This document shows positions 50,085 through 64,000 of a DNA stretch of 64,000 bases, in pieces. Both the position numbers and the translations under genes were made by a program. The stretch comes from Microbacterium sp. LWS13-1.2 (GTDB lineage Bacteria; Actinomycetota; Actinomycetes; Actinomycetales; Microbacteriaceae). A model generated the notes under the pieces. That model was given only the letters and a program-made list of their open reading frames with translations, made no database searches and was not told the DNA's origin. How positions within the stretch are numbered: the first letter of the stretch is position 1; the number at the start of each line of letters is the position of its first letter. The stretch lies in contig NZ_CP151632.1 in assembly GCF_040144835.1 (NCBI RefSeq), positions 3,410,001 to 3,474,000 on the forward strand, written 5' to 3'.

Positions 50085-52718
50085 CTACCAGGTGCGCAGG
50101 GTGTCGGCGACGGTCTCCCACTCGTGTTCGGGAAGAGCGAGCTGCACGGCCTCGGCGACCGTGAGCTCGGCACCGGCGGCCTGCCCGGCTTCCACGCTCT
50201 GGGGGTCGTGACCGCGCAGGATCTCGAGATACGGCGTGTGCACCGTGAACGCCTCGACGTCGAAGATGCCGATCCGCTGCCGGATCTCGCCGGCCGCGAC
50301 CGCCAGAGCCGCCGCCCGCCACGCCTCGCTGTGCGCGGCGGCGACGGCGCAGACGCCCTCGAGCCCGTAAGCGACGCCCTCCTCGTAGTGCAGCCGGATC
50401 GACAGCAGCAGGGTGTGCACGAACTCCCGCTCGGCATACTCGGTGCGTCCCAGCTGGAAGTTCAGACGAGCTCGCAGATTGCCGGCGACCGACGTCGTGA
50501 ACAGGTCGCCGCGTGCCTCGGCGAGCGACGTGGCGCGATCGAAGTGCGCGAGGGCGTCGTCGGTGGCGCCCCTGACCCACGCGAGCCTGCCGAGCGACAC
50601 CTCCGTGATGGCCTCCGCCCAGGTGTTCCCGCGCTCGCTCAGCGTCACGACCGCCTCGCGCAGTTCGGCATCGGCCTTGTCGGTGTCGAGGTGGGAGAAC
50701 TGCACGCGCGCGGTCGCGCGCGCGGCGAGGGCCATGGCCGCGGCATCCTCGTCGCCGCTCTCCGTGAACAGCCGTACGCACTCGCCGAGCCCGGCGATCA
50801 CCTGCTCGCTGGGCCGCTGCCACATCTCGCCCCAGAGGGCGAAGAACCACGCGATCGCGCGCGTGTGCTGGGTGATGGGCTGGTCGTGCTGCTTCTCGAG
50901 CAGTTCGAGCATCCACACCCGCACCTCGGCGAAGAAGCCCGAGATCCACCAGTAGATGAGCAGGCTCCACGCGAAGTCGCCGGCGTCGTCCAGCCGGTTC
51001 GTGTAGATGAGGTGGCGCACCGCGGCGCGCAGGTTCGGAAGCTCGAGCCCCAGACGCACGACCGCGTCGGCCTGCCCGCTGCCGCCGAGACCGGGCGCGA
51101 TCCGCTGCACCAGGCCCCGGTAGTAGTCGGCGTGCGCGCGGCGCACCCGCACCGCGTCGCCGCGCTCCTTCAGGCGCCCCAGCGCGTATTCGCGCACGAG
51201 AGACAGCAGCGAGAACACGCGCCGTCCGCCGACCTCGCTCTGCTTCACGAGCGAGCCGTCGATGAGTGCGGTGAGCGCGTCGATCGCCTCGTCGCCCCAC
51301 GAGCGTCCCTCGCCCAGCGCCTCGACAGCGTCGAGTGTGAACCGGGTCGCGAAGACGCCGAGATCTTCGAGCAGCTCGCGCTGCGTGTCGGGGAGCAGGC
51401 TCACGCTCCAGTCGATCGTCGCCCGCATGGTCTTGTGCCGGTCGGGCATATCCCGCACCGCCGCCGTCAGCAGCGGCAGGCTGCTCTCGAGACGCTCCGC
51501 GATGCCGGAAGGGCTCAGGATGCGCACCTTGGCGGCGGCGAGCTCGATCGCCAGCGGCAGCCCTTCCAGCCGGCGGCAGATGTCGGCGAGGTCGCCCGCG
51601 TTGTCTGCGGTGACGTCGAAGTCGGCGTCGATCGCCCGCGCCCGGTCCACGAACAGCGTCACGGCGGCGGACCGCGTGGCGCGATCCAGGCTCGCCGGAC
51701 CTTCGCCGGCCGGGGTCGTCAACGGAGCGACCTCGAAGACGCGCTCGCCGCGGATGCGCAGCACGATGCGGCTCGTCACCAGGAACGTCGCCGTCGGAGC
51801 GACCGTGTACAGCCGCACCAGGACGGGGGCGGCATCCACGATCTGCTCGAAGTTGTCGAGCACGATGAGCACGCGGCGATCGGCGAGCGCGTGGGCGATG
51901 CGCTCCTCGAGCGCCGCTTCGCCGTTGTCGCGGATGCCGAGATAGTAGGCGATCGTCGGCAGCAGCAGTCCCGGCTCGAGCACGCCCTCGAGGAGCACGA
52001 AGTACACGCCGTCGGGGAACATGTCGCCGCACGCCAGCGCGGTCTCGATCGCCAGCCGGCTCTTGCCGATGCCACCGGGGCCGATCAGGCTCACCACGCG
52101 GTCGGTGCCGCGGGCGAGGAGTGTGCGCACGGCGTCGATGTCGGCCTCGCGGCCGATCGTCGGGGTGTAGGGGACGGGGACGCGTCCGATGAGGGTGGGA
52201 GCCTCGGGCTCCGGCTCGGCTGTAGCGGCGACTCGCGATTCGTCGAAGCGTTCGGCGAGGAGCATGGCGAGGTCGCCGGCGACGTGGTCTTCGAGGTCGG
52301 CGGCGGTGTGGAAGTGGAGGTAGGCGGCGGTGTCGTCGGCTTGGATGCGGGCGATGAGCTGGGTGAGGCGTTCGTCGCGGGTGTCGGTGTCTTTGACGTA
52401 GATGAGTTTGGGCATCTCGGGGGAGGCCAGGTTGTATTCGTCTTCGAGTCCGGAGACCGCTTCTTCGGGGGCGACCCAGCCGTAGCTGGCGCCGTAGATG
52501 CCGATGAACACGTCGCTCTGAGCGAGGTAGGAGCGGTAGAGGTCGCGGGGAGGGTGGGGGCGGGCGCCCAGCTCGAACATCACTGGCGCGAGCCGCAGAC
52601 GCTCGATGGCCGACCTCACTGCTTCACGTTCGTCGGCGAGCTCGCGCAGGGTCGAGCTCACGAACACCCGGATCCGCTGGTCGGGCGTGCGGATCACGGG
52701 GGATCGTCCCCCAGTCAT
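50085..52718 (-). CDS. DUF4062 NB-ARC (STAND) ATPase with TPR-like tail
   Basis: An 877-residue signalling ATPase. DUF4062 occupies about 16-155 (RVFVSSTLRELADEREAV, FIGIYGASYGW, MPKLIYVKD). The NB-ARC domain (about 185-440) has Walker A GPGGIGKS (213-220), Walker B VLIVLDN (283-289) and LVTSR (313-317). A winged-helix region (to about 530) and alpha-helical TPR-like repeats follow to the end. STAND ATPases oligomerise on ligand binding to activate effectors, as in Apaf-1, NLRs and bacterial Avs proteins. Probable sensor of the CHAT/caspase unit. The DUF4062 segment uses more GAA/AAA codons than the rest. ATG at 52718 chosen; a GTG at 52754 is possible. Confidence 0.88.
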   Translation of the reverse strand: MTGGRSPVIRTPDQRIRVFVSSTLRELADEREAVRSAIERLRLAPVMFELGARPHPPRDLYRSYLAQSDVFIGIYGASYGWVAPEEAVSGLEDEYNLASPEMPKLIYVKDTDTRDERLTQLIARIQADDTAAYLHFHTAADLEDHVAGDLAMLLAERFDESRVAATAEPEPEAPTLIGRVPVPYTPTIGREADIDAVRTLLARGTDRVVSLIGPGGIGKSRLAIETALACGDMFPDGVYFVLLEGVLEPGLLLPTIAYYLGIRDNGEAALEERIAHALADRRVLIVLDNFEQIVDAAPVLVRLYTVAPTATFLVTSRIVLRIRGERVFEVAPLTTPAGEGPASLDRATRSAAVTLFVDRARAIDADFDVTADNAGDLADICRRLEGLPLAIELAAAKVRILSPSGIAERLESSLPLLTAAVRDMPDRHKTMRATIDWSVSLLPDTQRELLEDLGVFATRFTLDAVEALGEGRSWGDEAIDALTALIDGSLVKQSEVGGRRVFSLLSLVREYALGRLKERGDAVRVRRAHADYYRGLVQRIAPGLGGSGQADAVVRLGLELPNLRAAVRHLIYTNRLDDAGDFAWSLLIYWWISGFFAEVRVWMLELLEKQHDQPITQHTRAIAWFFALWGEMWQRPSEQVIAGLGECVRLFTESGDEDAAAMALAARATARVQFSHLDTDKADAELREAVVTLSERGNTWAEAITEVSLGRLAWVRGATDDALAHFDRATSLAEARGDLFTTSVAGNLRARLNFQLGRTEYAEREFVHTLLLSIRLHYEEGVAYGLEGVCAVAAAHSEAWRAAALAVAAGEIRQRIGIFDVEAFTVHTPYLEILRGHDPQSVEAGQAAGAELTVAEAVQLALPEHEWETVADTLRTW

Positions 52719-52911
52719 GACCACATCATGGACCTGTCCGGCCGATTCCGCCACGGTTTCAGTGCATCGGTGTATCGGAAGCGGTCGATCCTCCCCGTCG
52801 AGTCCTTCCGCTCGGCTTCCGTCAGGAGTATGGTGCGGCGGTGACGGCGCCGAAGGGGTCGCCGTTCGTCCGATCCGGGGCTTCGGACGTCACCATGGGG
52901 AGGGGAATGCG

Positions 52912-53238
52912 ATGAAGAAGGTTTTGGCGTGCGCGGCGGTGGCGATCGGACTGGTGCTCGGCAGCGGCGGAGCCGCGATGGCAGGAGAGGCGACCGGCAA
53001 CGGCGGTGAGGCGCAAGGCGCCAACAACTCCGCGTCGGAGTGCGCGTTCTCGGGGCAGGACACCATCGACAGTGTCGAGGGCAACCCCGAAGGCTTCGAC
53101 GACGACATGCTCGCGATGCGGGGCAACCAGAAGAACGGCTACAAGGGCATCCAGAGCTACGGCATGTTCGTGAGCGCCGGCATCGACGTCGGCGTGAACC
53201 CGGGCATGGCCTGCCGAGGAAACCTCGGCAAGAAGTAG
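52912..53238 (+). CDS. Small secreted protein, function unknown
   Basis: A 108-residue exported protein. The signal peptide MKKVLACAAVAIGLVLGSGG ends near AAMA-GE (about 24/25). The mature part is about 84 residues, Gly/Asn/Asp-rich with two Cys (SECAFS, GMACRGNLGKK) likely to form a disulfide. No family recognised. GAGGGG precedes the ATG. Divergent from the STAND gene and followed by a hairpin terminator, so monocistronic. Confidence 0.8.
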   Translation: MKKVLACAAVAIGLVLGSGGAAMAGEATGNGGEAQGANNSASECAFSGQDTIDSVEGNPEGFDDDMLAMRGNQKNGYKGIQSYGMFVSAGIDVGVNPGMACRGNLGKK

Positions 53239-53254
53239 GCAGCAGCAGGTCGCG

Positions 53255-53289
53255 CCCGCGTGCTCCGGCCCTTGGGCCGGGTGCGCGGG
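53255..53289 (+). terminator. Terminator after the small secreted protein gene
   Basis: Inner stem CCGGCCC/GGGCCGG (53265-53271 with 53274-53280, two-base loop) is extended by CCCGCG/CGCGGG (53255-53260 with 53284-53289) across small internal loops. It separates the secreted-protein gene from the rpoB promoter. No T-tract. Confidence 0.65.
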
Positions 53290-53342
53290 TGCGTGCTGCG
53301 TGGGGTTATACCGCAGCATCCAAAAGTCGTCAAGGATCCGAC

Positions 53343-53371
53343 TGGACACGGCGCGTCGTTCGACGTATAGT
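53343..53371 (+). promoter_or_regulatory. rpoBC promoter (SigA type)
   Basis: TGGACA (53343-53348), exactly 17 bases, TATAGT (53366-53371): five of six matches to TTGACA and TATAAT each. It gives a leader of about 150 bases before the rpoB start. The leader contains CCCCCCCGCG and CGCGCGGG segments that can pair, so it may be structured. Confidence 0.8.
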
Positions 53372-53531
53372 GGGTCTTTGCGCTCTTGGATTCCCCCTGC
53401 CCTCATATGGTGGTCGGCTGTGCCTGCGCCCCCCCGCGTTCACGCGAGGAGTGCCGCGCGGGTTTCGGGGAAGAGAGCACTCCACCTGACGACAAGGAAA
53501 CGAGCCCTACGGGCCCACGGAGGTAATCCCC

Positions 53532-57032
<3,501 letters not shown>

Positions 57033-57073
57033 GCGCGCCAGGTAACGAACGAATTTCCGACACAGGAGAACCA

Positions 57074-60946
<3,873 letters not shown>

Positions 60947-60989
60947 GTCCCCTTCCGGTCGCCGAGCGACCGGGCTGAGACGAAGCAGC

Positions 60990-61023
60990 ACGAAGGGCCC
61001 CGGCATCAGCCGGGGCCCTTCGT
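60990..61023. terminator. rpoBC terminator
   Basis: A perfect 15-bp stem ACGAAGGGCCCCGGC/GCCGGGGCCCTTCGT with loop ATCA follows rpoC by 43 bases, in the gap to the convergent DUF3618-like gene. It can end transcription from both sides. Confidence 0.85.
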
Positions 61024-61044
61024 CGTTCACTGCGGACGGATGCC

Positions 61045-61764
61045 TCAGCCGAGGCGGTGCCAGCCGGGGGAGTCGTCGCTCTCGGCCGAGCCGAGGGGGT
61101 CGGACGACGTCGACGTGCCGGTCTGGCCCATGCTCTCGGAGCCGGTCGTTGCCGCGGCCCCGTCGCCGCTGGAGGGCGACACGTTCTCGGTGACGTTCTC
61201 CTTCACGCGTTCAGCGGTGCTCTGCGCCTCCTCCTTCACGGTCTCGGCAGACGCGACGGCGGAGTCCTTGACCTGCTGAGCGGCATCCTGCGCCGGGCCC
61301 TTCAGTCCCTCGGCCACCTCGTGCGCGGCATCCTTCGCCGTATTCACCGCCTTGTCGACGAGCGGCTGGGCCTTGTCGCGCAGCGCTGTGCTCCACCGCG
61401 TCTCCGCGTCGGTCGTGGGGATCAGGCTCGCGACGAGGAATCCGACTCCCGCCGCCAGGAGGCCGACCACGAGCGGTGCGCCCTGGGTCGTCTGCCTGGC
61501 CTTGTTCGGGAGGTCGCGCACAGCGTCGCCGGCGGTGCCGACGGCCTGCCCGGCGGTGTGGCCGGTGGAGGATGCCGAGTCGCCGAGGTCGTCGGCGACG
61601 CCCATGACACGTCCCTTCACGTCGGTCATGACCTGCCGCGCCCTCGTCTTCTGACGCTCCATGATCTTCGGCGGCGACACCTTGTCGGCGAGCGCGTCCA
61701 CGTCGCGTCCGAGCTCGTCGCGCGTCACCTCGATGTCGGCGCGGATCTGGTCTGGGTTGCTCAT
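61045..61764 (-). CDS. DUF3618-like membrane-anchored protein
   Basis: A 239-residue protein. The N-terminus (PDQIRADIEVTRDELGRDVDALADKVSP) matches DUF3618-type proteins. One membrane helix is at about 95-115 (APLVVGLLAAGVGFLVASLIP), followed by a long Ala/Glu/Lys helix-rich tail (LEA-like) ending Ser/Gly-rich. Last gene of a three-gene unit with overlapping starts and stops. GAGGAG precedes the ATG. Likely envelope- or stress-related; function unknown. Confidence 0.85.
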   Translation of the reverse strand: MSNPDQIRADIEVTRDELGRDVDALADKVSPPKIMERQKTRARQVMTDVKGRVMGVADDLGDSASSTGHTAGQAVGTAGDAVRDLPNKARQTTQGAPLVVGLLAAGVGFLVASLIPTTDAETRWSTALRDKAQPLVDKAVNTAKDAAHEVAEGLKGPAQDAAQQVKDSAVASAETVKEEAQSTAERVKENVTENVSPSSGDGAAATTGSESMGQTGTSTSSDPLGSAESDDSPGWHRLG

Positions 61765-62180
61765 GATCTGTTCTCCTCGTTCCTCTTGAGCGCCTCGGGG
61801 ATCTCTCGAACGGTCTCCACCGTCTGCGGCGCGCCTTGCACGGTCTTCAGCCGGCTCCGCCCGACGGCGTACATGATTCCGGCCACGATGGCCCAGATGA
61901 CGGCGACGACGACGCCCGACCAGCCGAGGCCGATCAGGGTGCCGAGCGCCCACCACAGGGCGAGGCTCAGGAAGAGCACGGCCATCATGGCCGCGTATCC
62001 CGCGCCTCCGAGGAGTCCCGCGCCCTTGCCGGCGCGCTTGGCGGACTCCGAGAGCTCGGCCTTCGCCAGCTCGAGCTCCTTGCGCATCAGGATCGACAGG
62101 TCGCGCGAGACCTCGCCCACGAGGTCGCCCAGCGACGTCTCGGCCGCCTTCTGCTGCGACGGCGTGGGCATGTCGGTCAT
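61761..62180 (-). CDS. Phage-holin-family-like membrane protein (DUF1469 type)
   Basis: A 139-residue protein with an amphipathic N-terminal helix (LVGEVSRDLSILMRKELELAKAEL) and two membrane helices (about 60-80 and 85-108). This is the Phage_holin_3_6/DUF1469 architecture found in chromosomal stress operons of actinobacteria, not prophage. It overlaps the next gene by four bases and the upstream gene by four, so all three are coupled. Confidence 0.85.
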   Translation of the reverse strand: MTDMPTPSQQKAAETSLGDLVGEVSRDLSILMRKELELAKAELSESAKRAGKGAGLLGGAGYAAMMAVLFLSLALWWALGTLIGLGWSGVVVAVIWAIVAGIMYAVGRSRLKTVQGAPQTVETVREIPEALKRNEENRS

Positions 62181-62950
62181 CGTCGTGCCTCACCGCTGGG
62201 CGACCACTCGTTCTGCGCGGTGTCGCCCGCAGTCGACAGCCCCTGCGATCCTGGAGTGGTCGGCATGCTCTCCTGGTCGCCCGCCAGGGCGTCGCCGATC
62301 GGGGTGTCGCCGTCTGCGGCGACACCGGTGTCGTTCCAGCCCGTCGTGCCGGCCGTTCCCGCGGGTGCGCCGACGGTGCCGTTTCCTGCGACCATCGGGC
62401 GGGCGCCCACCCGGCCCGCGCTGCCGTTCGGCATCCCGCTGTCGCTGCGGGCGTCCGACACGAGCGCCCGGGTGAGGCGACCGGCGACGATGCCCACGCC
62501 GAGTGCGATCACCAGGAAGGCCCCGGTGTGGCGGCGGGCGAACCCGCGCACCTCCCGGACCACGTCGGCGGGCTCGCGCTGCTCGAGCCAGTCGGCGGCC
62601 CGGCGCGTCTGCTGCCCGATCGTGCGCACCGCGCTGGTCGCGGCGCCTCCGGCTCCTGAGGCCGTGCCGGATGCCAGGCCCTCCAGCTCGTCACCGGTGC
62701 TGCGCAGCGCTCCGGCAGCGCGGCGCTGCTGCGTCGAGGCCTGCTCCGACAACTGCGTCCGGGTCTCGTCGAAGAACCCTCGGGCGGCGCGCTTGACGTC
62801 GTGGGCGACGCTGCCGGCCTCCTCGCCGGCGACGCCCGCGACGTACTTCGCGCCCGCGTCCACCTCGGCGACCGTGTCGACGGCACGCTCCTTCACGTCT
62901 CCCGTCGCCGCGCTCCGACCTGCGGACTGTTCGGTGTCGTATGTCGACAT
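62177..62950 (-). CDS. Hypothetical membrane-anchored protein
   Basis: A 257-residue protein, first of the three-gene unit. The N-terminal half (1-130) is Ala/Glu/Arg-rich, helical and LEA-like. One membrane helix lies at about 143-163 (TGAFLVIALGVGIVAGRLTRAL). The C-terminal half (165-257) is Gly/Thr/Ser-rich and likely disordered. GGAGGAGGAGG precedes the ATG. Function unknown; the operon as a whole resembles general-stress membrane operons. Confidence 0.8.
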   Translation of the reverse strand: MSTYDTEQSAGRSAATGDVKERAVDTVAEVDAGAKYVAGVAGEEAGSVAHDVKRAARGFFDETRTQLSEQASTQQRRAAGALRSTGDELEGLASGTASGAGGAATSAVRTIGQQTRRAADWLEQREPADVVREVRGFARRHTGAFLVIALGVGIVAGRLTRALVSDARSDSGMPNGSAGRVGARPMVAGNGTVGAPAGTAGTTGWNDTGVAADGDTPIGDALAGDQESMPTTPGSQGLSTAGDTAQNEWSPSGEARR

Positions 62951-63083
62951 GCTCCTCCTCCTCCACTTTCACGTGCGGTGTCGGTCCGGCGCTGTGCCGG
63001 GCCTGGGGATCCGCCGTGGGAGAAAACCGTCCGTCATCCGGGGTGGTTGTAGAGAGGGGGTCGAACTCGGCGCGGCGGGAGTG

Positions 63084-63089
63084 TATTCT
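63084..63089 (+). promoter_or_regulatory. Candidate -10 box upstream of the 63187 gene
   Basis: TATTCT about 98 bases before the start, with TCGAAC 17 bases further up as a weak -35. The 236-bp divergent region shows no other feature I can support. Confidence 0.3.
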
Positions 63090-63186
63090 TCACCGCTCGC
63101 CGGATCGCGCCGCCGCCGGTTCCGCGGCGTGGGTCGAGGCCATCCGGCCGTTCCGGCTTACCGTGGGAAGCGGAGGTGGGGGCCCC

Positions 63187-63801
63187 ATGGCACGGATCGG
63201 TGGTCGCAACGCGTGGATCGCCGTGCCCGCGGGGATCCTGTGCGGGGCGGTCGTCGGGGCACTCGTGTGGCTGTCTCTGCCGATGCTGCCGGTCACGGTC
63301 GCGTGGGTCGGCGACACGCTGCGCAACGCCACGGCGCCGCAGCCGAGCGCGACGCCCGAGCAGATCCCCGCTCAGACGGCGGCGGACGGCGGGGCCGTCG
63401 ACTGCCGGACGCTGTACGCCGACGATCTCTGGAACGAGCTGACCTGGCGACCCGGCTCGCTCCTCGGCCAGTCACTCGGCCCGCCCCCCACCACGGCGAC
63501 CTCGTTCGCCGACGCGGCGGCCCCCGACGTGCTGGTGACCTGCACCTGGCGGTTCGACGCGGGCGGCATCGTCACGACGCTGTCGAAGGTCGACCCGGAT
63601 GCCGTCTCCATCGCCGAGGCCGCGCTCTCGGGCGACGGGTTCTCGTGCGGTACCGCCGGCGGCGCCACGGTGTGCGCGCGGACGCAGGGCTCGGTGCGCG
63701 AGGAGCACACGCTGCGCGACGGGCTCTGGCTCGTGAGCGTCGAGACGCAGTGGCACCCCGATGACTACGGCGCGCGGCTCGACCGCATCGTGTGGGGCTG
63801 A
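63187..63801 (+). CDS. Membrane-anchored extracytoplasmic protein, unknown
   Basis: A 204-residue protein with one N-terminal membrane helix (about 8-40, AWIAVPAGILCGAVVGALVW), then a Pro/Thr/Ala-rich spacer and an extracytoplasmic domain with four Cys (VDCRTLY, VTCTWRF, FSCGTAGG, TVCARTQ), likely two disulfides. Its size and Cys spacing recall the lipoprotein at 95-1108 in a general way. GGAGG precedes the ATG. It converges on the next gene with ten bases between. Confidence 0.75.
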   Translation: MARIGGRNAWIAVPAGILCGAVVGALVWLSLPMLPVTVAWVGDTLRNATAPQPSATPEQIPAQTAADGGAVDCRTLYADDLWNELTWRPGSLLGQSLGPPPTTATSFADAAAPDVLVTCTWRFDAGGIVTTLSKVDPDAVSIAEAALSGDGFSCGTAGGATVCARTQGSVREEHTLRDGLWLVSVETQWHPDDYGARLDRIVWG

Positions 63802-63811
63802 TCCGGCCGCC

Positions 63812-64000
63812 TCAGCCGAAGATGCTCGCGACGACAGCGGCCGTGTAGCCGCTGGGTGCGAGGTTCGAGTAGGTGGTGTCGATGAGGATGTCGTCGCGCC
63901 AGAACAGCGTGCGCCCGTCGGTCACCGGGTACGTCTCGTTCTGCCAGGTCTTCTCGCAGCGCGTGCCGCCGTCGGGGGTGTAGCAGGTGTAGCCCTCGTC
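63812..64000 (-). CDS. 3' end of a gene cut by the window edge
   Basis: The last 189 bases read on the minus strand as 62 codons plus stop, without interruption. The product C-terminus has two Cys (YTCYTPDG, TRCEKTW) and ends with SGYTAAVVASIFG. Codon use fits the neighbours, and the frame is open to the edge. It is probably an extracytoplasmic protein like its convergent neighbour, but only the end is visible. Confidence 0.65.
   Translation of the reverse strand, partial: DEGYTCYTPDGGTRCEKTWQNETYPVTDGRTLFWRDDILIDTTYSNLAPSGYTAAVVASIFG

Noticed and set aside
49960..52032. N-terminal extension of the CHAT protein to 1431 residues
   Set aside because: The extra 690 codons lie inside the STAND gene in another frame, with Arg/Gly-rich nonsense sequence. 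A good ATG with a Shine-Dalgarno exists at 49959.
45497..53238. Gasdermin, CBASS or retron partner near the caspase
   Set aside because: No gasdermin-like, cyclase or reverse transcriptase gene is visible; the small secreted protein has a signal peptide and does not resemble gasdermin.
61761..62180. Phage holin family hit as evidence of prophage
   Set aside because: This family is common in chromosomal stress operons; there are no phage structural, integrase or lysin genes nearby.

Overview
The window is high-GC (about 70 %) chromosomal DNA that looks like a Gram-positive actinobacterium of the Microbacteriaceae, most likely Microbacterium or a close relative. The evidence is the actinobacterial form of RpoB/RpoC, the DivIVA coiled-coil protein, many GTG starts, probable leaderless promoters, and a very frequent octamer GGATGCCG/CGGCATCC. 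I see no rRNA, tRNA, CRISPR array, insertion sequence or prophage. No gene-free stretch exceeds 300 bp.

Layout. (1) 1-14.5 kb is mixed housekeeping: a lipoprotein, two tandem PspC proteins, an ABC-F ATPase with a long leader, an esterase, a Nudix-like protein, an M3 peptidase and a DivIVA-type protein. It ends with a block of threonine aldolase, SDR and DUF6421-like genes, divergent from an Lrp/AsnC regulator, followed by a diacylglycerol-kinase-like gene. (2) 14.6-25.2 kb is one long minus-strand catabolic cluster. It holds an N-carbamoyl-beta-alanine amidohydrolase, a hydantoinase/dihydropyrimidinase, a luciferase-like oxidoreductase, an NMT1-type ABC importer (two permeases, ATPase, lipoprotein), a class III aminotransferase and a methylmalonate/malonate semialdehyde dehydrogenase. 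Together they can take a dihydropyrimidine through beta-alanine and malonate semialdehyde to acetyl-CoA. A two-component system diverges from its promoter. (3) 27.4-37.1 kb holds a hemerythrin protein, a MacB/FtsX-type exporter, an MBL-fold hydrolase paired with an HExxH peptidase, an SRPBCC-like protein, ComB, SprT, a TPR protein and a spermidine-synthase-like protein. (4) 37.3-45.5 kb holds a dipeptide-type ABC importer and 5-oxoprolinase genes pxpA and a fused pxpBC. (5) 45.5-52.7 kb is an accessory three-gene unit: a DUF4062-NB-ARC-TPR STAND ATPase, a CHAT protease and an alpha/beta-hydrolase fused to a caspase. (6) 52.9-64 kb holds a small secreted protein, rpoB-rpoC with a clear promoter and terminator, a three-gene membrane-associated operon, and two C-terminal-region hypothetical genes, the last cut by the window edge.

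The most interesting region is the STAND-CHAT-caspase unit. It pairs a nucleotide-switch sensor with two clan-CD proteases, one fused to a serine hydrolase, and looks like an inducible proteolytic conflict or cell-death system. Other notable points are intergenic repeats that supply the stop codons of three genes, a set of start codons preceded by TAnnnT boxes at 6-7 nt (leaderless mRNAs), and a pyrimidine-type catabolic operon without a recognisable dihydropyrimidine dehydrogenase.
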